Shown here piece after piece: positions 31,960 through 42,254 of a stretch of DNA of 64,000 nucleotides. A model generated the notes under the pieces. It had not been told where the DNA came from, ran no database searches, and was given only the letters and a program-made list of their open reading frames with translations. How positions within the stretch are numbered: position 1 is the stretch's first letter; every line of letters starts with the position of its first letter. Origin of the DNA: Ryuthela nishihirai (lineage: Eukaryota > Arthropoda > Arachnida > Araneae > Heptathelidae); assembly GCA_038380435.1 (NCBI GenBank), contig JAWZYU010000005.1, forward strand, positions 36,416,001 to 36,480,000. The letters run 5' to 3'. Both the position numbers and the translations under genes were made by a program.

Positions 31960-32066
31960 ATGTTTTTCTGCTGAGGTCCCGCCATCCACATGGGCCGTCT
32001 ACTATGGTGTATAAACTGACAGACCCCTGTGAGACTTCTTCACAAGCAGCTGCTTGAGGGGTTATT
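31960..32066 (+). mobile_element. SINE2 3' fragment
   Basis: It contains TTTTTCTGCTGAGGTCCCGCC, GGTGTATAAACTGACAGACC and AGCAGCTGCTTGAGGGGTTA in SINE2 order. The tRNA-like head is absent. It lies inside the 3.1-kb hAT-like element. Confidence 0.85.
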
Positions 32067-33519
32067 CAATTTTTAATGTATGATGGGAGAAATGCACAAA
32101 GTAGTATTTTATTAGTAATTATAAAACATAAAAGGTATTTGTATTTTAGTTCTTAAATTTAAAAAGTTGCTTTTCTCTCGCTCCTCTGAAAATAGTGGGC
32201 AAATCATTGCTGTCAGTGGAATTTCTACCATAACAGAACTCTACACACCAAAATTTCTACCATAAACAGATCACTTGAAACATTTGTTAAAAGTTTTGCA
32301 GTTTCGATATTTAGTGACATCTAATGATATAAATTAAAACTACCTTTGAAAATGCGAATTACATTTCATTAGTAATCAAGTAAAAAAGAGATTTCTAACT
32401 ATCTCTTAAAACAAAACCGTTCCGTTTCTTACCTACCTTAAGCTTAGGGTCAACTCATTGCTGCCAATGGAATTTTCAAGACTGTCACATTCCACGACCA
32501 AAATTTCAAATTTTTTTTTAACTACATTTCCAATATTCGTTTTAAATTTTGGGATTTTTTGATTTTTTTTCACCGTTAGAGGGCGCAATTATAGCTTTTG
32601 GGAAATTCGCAAAATGCAAATTATAATATTTCATCAATACCTGTCCAACCAAAAAGGAATTTTTAATTTATCTCTAAAAACATGCGCTTTTCTGTTAAAA
32701 CAAAAAAAATAATAGTTGCATTCACCTCCCCCCCCGCCCTGGGTCTAAAGGGTCAAGTGACTGTTGCCAATGGTAACTTCGTAATCTTCACATTTCAACG
32801 CCAAAATTTCAAATTTCTAACATAACTATACATCGTTTGATATTTTGGAATTTTCAACTTTTTCCACCGTTAGAGGGCGCAGTTATAACTTTTGGGAGAT
32901 TCGAAAAATGCAAATTGTAATATATCAGTAATACCTATCTAACACAAAAATAATTTTTTGCTTATCTGTATAAACGAAAAAGTTCGATGTTTACAGACAG
33001 ACAGATAACAAAGCAAAATTATATCTCGTTTTTTTTAACAAAAAAAAAGCCCTAAAATTTAATTTTCCTTTTTAAACGTTTTCTAAAGTGTTTCCAATCA
33101 TGAGCACTGAAATCTGTATCAAATATTACCCTATCCTTTTCCGGATCCATAAACGCCGTGCAATACCATTCAGCTATGCACGCTAAACAATCCGAGATAC
33201 GACAAAACATGGCGTCCAGTGTTGAGATGGCCAACCTGTACTATACAGGGCCTCTAGCGTACCCCTTGTATAGATAGATAAAACTATAGTTATAGTATAA
33301 CAATGGGAATAAAATAAAACATTATATACACATTAAATTTTGTATTCATAAATTATATATATCAATAAACAAAAAACAACACGATAAACACATATCTCAG
33401 AAATTAATCAGTAGCAGTGTTGCCAACTTAGCGACTTTGTTACTATATCTAATGACTTTTGAGCTCCCAATATCGTATTCCAAGAAATTTTACCGCGTAT
33501 CCCACGTTGAGAACCCCTA

Positions 33520-33823
33520 GCCTACATAATATGTCAGACAAACTGTTTTCACTTTATTTAAAATATTTCATATTTTGATCAGTGAAGACTCTGAAGATTT
33601 GTTTTTAAGTTCCAAAAACTAAAGACAACCGATAGTGCTGCTTACACAAGAAAAGTTTGAAACCTGTCTTACAACTAGTTTATTCAGCTGTGGTACTTTA
33701 CAAACACTAGAAGAAAAGTGTATAACTATTACTTCAAATATTCTGTTAAGCAATTATACCAAGGTAAAAAAGGATAAATTTGCACCAAAAAATGCAAAAA
33801 AATTGTCCACTTTAAAACGATAA
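33520..33823 (+). pseudogene. P-element-like transposase pseudogene 1, C-terminal piece
   Basis: Directly after the hAT MITE target duplication the coding trace resumes. It ends in a frame at 33635-33823 with ITITSNILLSNYTKVKKDKF, the Asn-rich C-terminal pattern of this transposase family, and TAA at 33821-33823. It joins logically to the middle piece (28389-30071) once the MITE is removed. Confidence 0.65.
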
Positions 33824-34719
33824 ATACAATTCCGAAAACCTTTATTTACATGTATTTAGACCCTATCAAGTAAGTGCCCAAACATTTTTAGTTATTGTGA
33901 GCAGAAGGTAAATAAATAGTTCCTATTGTTGATATATCTTATTTTGTAGTAAAACATGATCGTAACTAAATTTTATTTTGTTAACGTATATATAAAAATA
34001 TACTAATTTTACTTTGTTTAAAAATATATCTTATTTTAATATGTAACATAAAGCGAAAAGAAAAACAAGTTAATTTATGATTACATTTTGCATACGAAGA
34101 GAAAACGGAGACTTTTAACTACATTGTCAGCTGAAACGATCGTCCTTGTTTGTGACGTCACTCGCGCTTGTATCTAGCCCATACTAGAGACAGCCCTGCT
34201 TGAATATCCACCAACAACAATAATTTCAATTAATGGATGAATCGGATAATGCAAATCACAATATAATATTTTTATCTCTAAGCCATAAAAAAGTTTTATT
34301 TCTTAAAACAAAATGAAGCTAGGTGCCCGCATACGAAAAAGGGGAAATAGTAATTTTTTTGTAAAACTAGCTATAGCAAATACCCATATTTTATAAGACA
34401 TTGAGTGTGTCCCTCGTTGTCAGCATCAAACAATGAACGCGGTCGTTTATCATCAGCGCCAGTGAAATTACAGTTTAATTCACGAACTTTTAGCAAATTT
34501 TGGGGATCCCAGAACTTTTCAGAAAGTTGGCAGATCAGTCCCATATTTTTTATGTGGGTTTCCTTAGGTAATACTGTATTGTGTTCGAAAATCAAGTCTC
34601 TTTCTTTAATATCTTTCTTATCTAAATAATCTTCTTTTCTATCTTTTAATCCATCTTTCTTTTCTATCTTTCTTATCTTTAATAGAACGGAGATAGGGAT
34701 TTTAGAGCGCATTTTTTTT
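33824..34719. other. Unassigned DNA between P-like pseudogene and Tc1 relic
   Basis: A GTGACGTCACTCGCG segment near 34152-34166, followed by CCATACTAGAGACAGCCCTG, may be the remnant of a DNA-transposon end, perhaps of P-like pseudogene 1. No matching left end was found. The rest is AT-rich. A microsatellite-like TTTCTATCTTT-rich tract is at 34620-34680. Confidence 0.4.
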
Positions 34720-35766
34720 ACCATTTTCCTGTCTAAAGCTGTAATAGAAAACTCGATTTTGAGAATGATGCTCGATTGGATTGATGTCTGGGGAATTTGG
34801 AGGCCAGGGAAATATCTGGAAGTCTTCCTCATGTTCCACGAACCATTCTCGAACAATCCGGGAAGTGTGGTATGGCGCATTATTCTGCTGAGAGAAGGCA
34901 TTAGTAGAGGGATAATGCCGTTGCCATGAAAGGATGTACCTGGTCTGCAATGATGTTTAGGTAGATGGTAGACGTCATAGTTTACTGCACATGAATGACT
35001 GGACCCAGGGTTTCCCAGCAGAACTTTGCCCAAAGCATTACACTTCCTCCATGGGCTTGTTTTCATCTCACAGTTCATCCTGGTGCCAACACATCCCCAG
35101 GTAAATGATGCACACATACCTAGCCAACCAAATGGTACAACAGGAAATGAGATTCATCAGACCAGAAGACCATCTTCCAATCATTCAAGGTCTAGTTTCG
35201 ATGCTCGCATACCCATTGTAGGTGCTTTCAATAGTGAACTGAGGTTAGCATGGGCGCTTGGAGTGGCTTGCAGCTACACAGTCCCATTTTCAGTATAGTT
35301 CGATGTACTGTGTGTTGTGTCACATTACTCCCTCACCAGCATTCAAATTATGGGCGAGTTGCACCACAGTATACCTTCTGTTGGCTCGTACCATAGGAAT
35401 AGCCTTTGGTCACCTCTAGCATTGATGAGCCATGGTTGGCTCACACCTTGCCAGCAGTTAATGGTTTTGCCCTCCTCAGATCACTTTTTGAAGATACTAA
35501 CCACAGCTGACAGTGAGCACCCCACAAGCCTTGATGTCTCGGAAATGCTCTGACCCAGTCGTCTGGGCATTACAATTTGGCCTTTGTCAAACTCACTTAG
35601 GTCCACTGCCTTTTCCATCTAATGAACAAGAATAACACTGATTAACAGAGCTCAGTATCAGGTGTTATTTATACGGTTTCATGACCTTTACATGTTCTGT
35701 CGTTTACCTGTAGTTGCTTTGATTTGTTTAAAGAAACGCTGGTCATAATGTTTTGGTTCTTCGGTG
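34720..35766 (-). pseudogene. Tc1/mariner transposase relic, 3'-truncated
   Basis: The right end carries the Tc1-type inverted repeat (reverse complement CACCGAAGAACCAAAACATTATGACC), next to TA at 35767-35768. The minus strand encodes, in broken frames, an N-terminal HTH region from an ATG near 35620 ([16 protein letters not shown]). It continues with a DESHFLLYHLVG block near 35140-35185 (first Asp), QQNNAPYHTSR near 34860-34895 and PPNSPDINPIEH near 34768-34805. The second catalytic Asp of the QQDNA motif is replaced by Asn. Homology stops soon after the third motif, and the left end is missing. Confidence 0.85.
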
Positions 35767-36191
35767 TATGTTCAAAGTTAGAGCAATACTATTAATACAT
35801 ACGAAATTAATAAAATTTGGAACGAGAAAGCTGGGCATAGGACAATAAAGAAGAATTCCACCTCGTTTTTCAAAAAATAATTAAAATAATTACATTTATC
35901 TTCGATGACTCCTCATGAGTCGATGACATTGCTGACAGAATTTCTCCAATTCCTAATTTTGCTCCCAATTTCGCCAACTTCCCTAGATTTGCCAAGTTGC
36001 CTCGATTTTCCCAATTCTCCATTTTACAAAACCATTCCAATTTTCACAGCTCACCTGCATTTTACCAAGTGGCTCCGAATTCCCCCAACTTTCCTAGATT
36101 TTGCCACGTTGCCAGGATTTTGCAAACTTTCCTTTAATTTTACAAAACAATCCCAATTTTCACAACTCCTCTGTATTTTATCAAGTGGCTC

Positions 36192-37453
36192 CATTAAGGT
36201 AATATTACTAGAGACAGGACTGGCAACGGACGACATGAACACGTACAGATGTTAAGCCTAGTCGATAGTGAGGAGGAAGTTGGGTGTTTTTAATAAGTCA
36301 ACAGTGAAATGCCTACTTCATGCTCCGCGTACGGATGCAAAAATAAATGCTGTAAAGGAAGTAATTTGACATTTCATAGGTTAGTACTTTACGAAAATTA
36401 CGAGATGTGTTCTTTGTGATAAATTAAAAATTGAAATTGTTAAACTAAGGGATTTAAAAATAAAGGGTTGTCAACTTTTCAATATATACCTTTCTGTCTA
36501 AGTAGAATGTAGTTCACGAATTTTTTAATATATGAAACTAATAATATTTGCATATGTAAAGTAGATGAATTAAAACCTGAATTAACATGAAATAAAAAGA
36601 ATGTTTTCGTACATTTTATTACATTAAGAAATATTAAGTATATGGCGTTAAATTTATGAGACGTATGCTTTGCATTTTTTATTTTGCCAAAGTGTATTAT
36701 TATTTAGGTAACATATTATATATTGTGCAAGCTTATAATATTTCGGTTTTTTTATAGGATGAAATTAAATTCTGTCATTTATTGGGAGGAGATTTGATTT
36801 CCTGCCTCAGCTGAATTACAAAAAAGTTTACACTCTCTGATTATTTCTTTCAATTTTAAATAAAAATTAATATTTTTTAATGATGGAAGAAAATAAATGT
36901 GACTTTTCATGTTTTTTTTTAAATGAGGCGCGGATTTGCACTATTAAGGTCTATAAATTTTGAGGGCTTTCGCTTAAGCTGAATGATTTGATCATGTATT
37001 AGATTTTAAAATATGTTTAACATTGTTCCCGTTTTCAACAGGCTCAAATTAAAGTCTGCTAAGTTTACAGCCAATTTAGTTCAGCTTTAATCACATATTA
37101 AGGACATATCGAATTTTTTTAAATTTTCATACCAAACCTCGATTTGAAAGAGAAGCAGTTTCCAGCGTCTTCGATTTTCATCCGATATAAATCAGTAAGT
37201 GTGTATTAATTAAATCTATTTTGCTTTAATTACTACACTGGAATAACCTCATTGAAATAAAAAACAAAAACAGCAAAGTTCTGCCTCATTTAAATAATTT
37301 TTTAAACATTTTTAGTGTAGCCTTCATCGTTGTTCGCAGCCAATTCGCAAAGCATCATGGGTATCTTTCCTCACTAAGCAGTCGCCAGACACAGCCGTCT
37401 GTGATCATGACGGTCAATGCTACGGGAATCGGAGTCCTGTTACTACCTCAATG
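36192..37453. mobile_element. P-element-like short element within the satellite
   Basis: The ends CATTAAGGTAATATTAC and (inverted) CATTGAGGTAGTAAC are flanked by the 8-bp repeat AGTGGCTC at 36184-36191 and 37454-37461. An 8-bp duplication is typical of P elements, although these bases also occur in the satellite unit, so it is not fully independent evidence. The element is 1.26 kb, holds one THAP-type exon and otherwise looks non-coding, as expected for an internally deleted copy. Confidence 0.75.
36309..36379 (+). pseudogene. THAP-domain first exon of the short P-like element
   Basis: The ATG at 36309 starts MPTSCSAYGCKNKCCKG, with the C-x4-C spacing that begins THAP zinc-binding domains, then LTFHR. 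It is followed by a donor (ATAG|GTTAGT, GT at 36380-36381). No further THAP or transposase exon can be found before the right end at 37453, so the gene is truncated by deletion. Confidence 0.65.
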
Positions 37454-38218
37454 AGTGGCTCCAAATTAAGCCAGTTCCCCTCGATTTTACAAAAACCATC
37501 CCAATTTTCACAGCTCACCTGTATTTTACCAAGTGGCTCCGAATTTCCCCAACATTCCTAGTTTTTGTCACTTTGCCTGGATTTTGCAAACTTTCCTTTA
37601 ATTTTACAAAAAAATCCCAATTTTTATAACTTTTATGTATTTCATCAAGTGGCTCCAAATTAAGCCAATTCCCCTAGATTTTGCCAACTCTCCTTAATTT
37701 TACAAAAACGATCCCAATTTTCAAATCCATCTGTATTTCACCAAGTGGCTTCGAATTTTGCTTACTCCCCTACATTTTTCGAATTTTTTATAATTTTACA
37801 GAAAAAATTGCAATTTTTTACATCTCAGCTGAATTTGACGATGGCATTTAGAATTTTGCCACCTCCTCTAGATTTTGTGAAATTGTCAACTCTCTTAATT
37901 TCACAAAACCAATCCCAATTTTCATAACTCGCTTGTATTTTACCAAGTGGCTTCGCATTTCGCCAACTCTCCTCGATTTTGACAACTGTCCTTTAATTTT
38001 AGAAAAACAATCGCAATTTTCGCAGCTCACCTGCATTTTACTAAGTGGCTTCGAATTTCGCAAACTTCCTTAGATTTTTCCAAGTTGCCTAAATTTTGCC
38101 AACTCTTCTTTAATTTTACAAAAACAATCCCAATTTTCACGTCACCTGTATTTTACCAAGTCATTTCGAATTTTGCCAACTCCGATATTCTTTGGAGAGG
38201 AGTCTTCACCCCCATAAA

Positions 38219-38403
38219 CAGGGGCGGTAATAAATCTCAAGTTTGTACGGGGCATATGAAGGATTTTGCAGTCCAGAAATGACACTTTTAACTTTTTTTT
38301 AATAATTCATTAGCAAAGTTAAAAGTGTCATTTATGGACTGCAAAATCCTTCATATGACTTTAAATGGCCGCTTACAAACTTGAGACTTATAACTGCCCC
38401 TTC
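38219..38403. mobile_element. Palindromic MITE with CAGGGGCG end
   Basis: The two arms match over almost their full length (ATCTCAAGTTTGTA, ATGAAGGATTTTGCAGTCCA, AATGACACTTTTAACT and their complements). The left terminus is CAGGGGCGG and the right is TGCCCCTT. Sequence is shared with 18518-18773. Confidence 0.8.
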
Positions 38404-39504
38404 TAGGAACCTGATCTCTTAACCTAACACACGGCTAGAACTAGACGGGACCACCCTTAACCTTCGAGACTCAAGGCCTTTGAAGTCTAAATTGACGTCA
38501 CATCCGGTGGATCTACAGTGCTTCCTGCGCACGTAGTACTACCGTCGCAAATCGAGCAACTTTTTATAAGGTCGGTGGGCATTTTTGTTTGATACTCTGC
38601 TCAAAAACTGATTGACATAGTATGATTATATTGTATATATGTACATTAATGTAATATTTCTATGGCAAACTTTAAAATAAGGAAGACGTTGAAACTAAAA
38701 TAGATCTTGATTTGTAATTGTGCTAAATTGATGACTGAAAATGCAGAGTAATCGTCGTTTAACGTTCTCTGAACATGTATAACCATATATAATTTACCAG
38801 GAGCGTCATAATCGGTTCTACATATAATTACAATGACACAATATGTTTAAAAATAAGGTAAAATGCGAATAATTACTCGGTTATATATTAACAAAAATAA
38901 AATCATTTCCTTCACATATTTTTCCTGATAAATGCTGTCACTAATTGATCGTTTTTTATACCATTGATAATATAATCATGACATAAATTGTTATGGAAAA
39001 CTAGTGTATTATATTAAAAGGAAAAAAAAACACGCAAAAATTCTTCAGAACAATTTTATTGACAAATGTGAACGACAAATTAATGATATACTGTAATAGC
39101 TTTAACTGTAACAATTGCAGTTATGATTTAATTGAAATACTTTTTCTTAGTAATTAGACTGAATTTATAGGACATGGATACAACCTTTCGATGGAATACA
39201 TATTCAAAAACTAGCAGGAAAAGCGCATCTAAACTTTACAAACTACAATTTACTGCAAGCACAATACACATTTTGGTTTACAAAGCTACCTGTAAATCTA
39301 TGACTTAAGATTTGATAATATATCGCTCAACTAACCTCCCAAATCTAAAAAAAATAGTCTCTAATCAATCTTTGATTGTTAAAAATATAATTCTATGCAG
39401 CCTGGTAAAGAAAGATTAAATCATTTAGGTATACATCTTTCCAGATATAAGCCAGTGGTGTAAAACCACTAAACTAACAGACTGCCTTTTTTCCACTAAT
39501 AGAA

Positions 39505-39580
39505 CTTATTAGTTTAGTGGTCTTAGAACACTGTGGCCTGTACCTGGAGAGATATGGTTCAAATCCCACATGCCAACAAA
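39505..39580 (+). mobile_element. tRNA-like module (family 3), degenerate
   Basis: TTATTAGTTTAGTGGTCTTAGAA, CCTGGAGAGATATGGTTCAAATCCC follows the layout of the tRNA-like modules at 31052 and 31376. The inverted CCACTAAACTAACAG upstream (39460-39476) can pair with its start. Confidence 0.5.
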
Positions 39581-40602
39581 GCTATTACTTTCAAAGCCAA
39601 CAGTGGTTTTATATTTAACATATAGAGTGGTATTCTATTAATTTCAAAGCCAACAGTGGAGTCCAACTCTGTGGATACTATTATTGAGTGTACACAACTT
39701 TTTTTTTGGCACTAAGACATTTTTTCTTATTTCCCAAATTCTCTAACAATAATTTTTTTAAAAATATATTTGTTGAACACCAAATAATCATTTCTAGAGT
39801 TTTTCCAATACAGTGGCCAAATTCACAACTTGTATGATAATCAAGTAATTCTGCATCACATAAAACACTGGTTGTTATTAAAGTAACATTTCTTTGATTT
39901 GCCATTTCCATAAATTCTTGTTTAAATTCAGTACACAATCTTTTCATAGTAATGTAATTTAGTAATACATTAATTACTATCTCATTTGAGCAAAAAAAAA
40001 TGCCTCTATCAAATTTTTGTAAATTTTACATCCAATTCTACTTTTTTTATCACATAATAGTAAATGTTTACAATGATCACATTTCAAACTTTTCAAAACT
40101 GAAAATACACAATAATCTGCTACATATGCAATTACAAGAAGAGAGTTATCACAATCAGACAAATCTGAAGGAAGCACTATAATGTTAAATTTTAAGCTAA
40201 TAGACATAAAATTCATTTCCTTAAAATCATCTTTAAAATCCAAATCGGTTATTTTAATTTTACCACTTGACTTAGTGGGAAGTTTCAACAGTGACTGCAC
40301 TCTTAATTTTGTTTCACATTCAAATAATTGACATACTTATATTGTATTGGCTTCCAGCTAACTGCCTGTAGAGGCTGAAACGACTCACTAAATTATCAGT
40401 TTGAAACGACTCTCTAAATTTTCAGTTTGAACAGTTTGATATACCAGGTAAAATATATTTTGAGTTCAGAGGTACAATATGAAGCAATATCCAGCAATGA
40501 ATATGTACTAAGTCTTAACGCAGAATGGGTTTCTTTCGTTAATATACCAGTTGTGCAATTCATCTGTTCCCATTTATCTAGCCAACAATAAAGTAAAATA
40601 AA

Positions 40603-40710
40603 TACCCCCTCAAGCAGCTGCTTGCCACAGAGGTCTGACAGGAGCTCGTTAGTTTATATGCCATAGTAGAAGGTCTGAGAGGATGGCAGGACCTCAGCAG
40701 AAAAATGACG
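40603..40710 (-). mobile_element. SINE2 3' fragment inside the P element
   Basis: Reverse-strand SINE2 body: CCCCCTCAAGCAGCTGCTTG at its start, TTAGTTTATATGCCATAGTA, and GGACCTCAGCAGAAAAATGA at its end. The head is missing, the usual 5' truncation of retroposed copies. Confidence 0.9.
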
Positions 40711-41870
40711 CTTACATTTATTCAAGAATTCAGAAATGAGACATTTTCATCTGACTCTGAACACGTTAATGGAATTTGGTGTTTGTTATTCAAGCGTTCA
40801 TCTTTAAAAGGTGATTTTACATTTACAATATGCCACCATGTTAAAATAATCTTAATGAAATCTGATGTATCATGGTAATGTAACAATTTGTGCTTTTCTC
40901 CTATTTCTAAAAGTCCATTAACTGCAAAGTCATTAAAAATATTTAAGACTAATTTAACATTTTGTCTCTCAAGGTTACTTGGGTTCAAGGCTCTATACAA
41001 GAGATTAAATCCATATTTTACAATGAGTTTGCTTCAATTTTATGCAGTTCTTTAAGGGTTGATAAGGATGCAATTTTGAACGATGAAATACTATATCCAT
41101 TATTTACAAAATGTGGATAGTACATATATTTTTCAAAATGTTTTTGATTTAGCCAATTATTTCTGATACACTACAACAAATGAACTGGGTCAGTAAGAAA
41201 AAAATAAAGGTGTTGATTTATCTGATGGATGAGGACATACAATTTGAACTTTAGGGGGAGAAAGACATAATGACATACTCTTACGATTAATAGAATTATT
41301 GTGAGCTGCCACACATGTCATAAAAAAACCAATTTCTTCCAAACCAATGATAATTTTTTTAAATAATACTGTAAAGAATATCGGCATTTATTGCTTTGGC
41401 TGGTAATATATGAACTACATCTTTAGAGTTGGAAAGCAAGCTAGTTATAAATAATAGTGCCCATGGACACTAGTTGCCATGTTTTGTGTGTCAAATGACA
41501 GACCAACAAGGTTATCACATTTGAAATCTAAATACTGTTTGAGATGAATTTCATCAAGCATTAAAATCACTTTTTTTTTATCTGTATCACTCAAAAAAGA
41601 ATATTTTTGCCTGACATATGATAAAAAATTTGAATCTACTTTATAGCAGGATTGACATTAAACCGAAGACAAATGCGTCGAATTGTATTAGGATGTGGTA
41701 ATCTAATGTTTCCACTCTCTCTAACAAAATTATATTCATGAGGAGCCATGCTAAAAAAAAGCGATGCAAAAATCATCATATCTGATGAATACCTTGAACC
41801 ACACTTATTTAACCCAAATATAGTATAAACTGTTCTCAATGAATTTTAAATGATTATTACTTTCTTCAGA

Positions 41871-42254
41871 GGGGCGGGGTGGCACAGTCGGTAGTGCGCC
41901 AGGCTCGTAATCTGTAGTTCCCAGGTTCGAGTCCCAGCTGGGTCAGCGTTGAGATTTATCTCCACAAAATTCCCCGCCCTACCCACGGTCAGTAGGGGAC
42001 AGTGATGGGCTTGGAAAGTCGCCGTCCGTCGGATGGGACGTTAAGCCGTGGCCCCGTGTGCGGGAGAGCCATACCCTGTGCACATTAATGAACACGCTGG
42101 ATGGCCTTGACGGGAGGCTACCATCTGTCTCCCAACAGCTGTTCCAGTGGGTCCCCTCCCCCAACCTTCTCTGAGCCTTCGGGGTCCATGTGACCTGGCC
42201 ATTTAGCCCATGGTGTGCAAAAAAGTGCCGCTCAGAGGTAAAACAACCCAACCC
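41871..42254 (+). mobile_element. SINE1 inside the P element
   Basis: Full-length SINE1 with flanks TTACTTTCTTCAGA (41857-41870) and TAACTTTCATCAGA (42256-42269), a 14-bp target duplication with two differences. It separates coding blocks of the P-like transposase and so is younger than it. Confidence 0.93.

Larger units (their letters stand above)
30135..33256. mobile_element. Long-inverted-repeat hAT-like element, 3.1 kb, non-coding
   Basis: It begins TAGAGGACCTGTATAG and ends CTATACAGGGCCTCTA. It is flanked by the perfect 8-bp repeat GCGTACCC at 30127-30134 and 33257-33264. The inverted ends show patchy similarity for several hundred bases, including the GCCATGTTTTGTCG, GTCT-rich and GAGGGCGCA segments. 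Only short frames occur. Two tRNA-like modules in opposite orientation occupy 31052-31452. A truncated relative is at 21383. Confidence 0.85.
30072..33519. mobile_element. hAT-type MITE carrying a second element
   Basis: The ends CAGTGGTCCTCAACCT (left) and CACGTTGAGAACCCCTA (right) are hAT-like inverted repeats. The flanks GCCTACAG (30064-30071) and GCCTACAT (33520-33527) form an 8-bp target duplication with one mismatch. Without the nested 3.1-kb element, the MITE itself is only about 320 bp. It sits inside the P-element transposase pseudogene. Confidence 0.85.
35930..38190. repeat. Irregular satellite-like tandem array, split by a P-like element
   Basis: Units of roughly 80-117 bp start AAGTGGCTYCGAATTT, pass through CCTAGATTTTGCCAA and AATTTTACAAAAACAATCCC, and end CACCTGTATTTTACC. 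About two and a half units lie before 36191 and about seven after 37454. Units differ in length because of an inner sub-repeat (TTTTGCCAA-rich). The array is diverged, not homogenised. Confidence 0.85.

Noticed and set aside
34371..34719. Long open frame at the end of the Tc1 relic
   Set aside because: It is mostly Lys/Glu-rich translation of a TTTCTATCTTT-type simple tract and does not extend the transposase.
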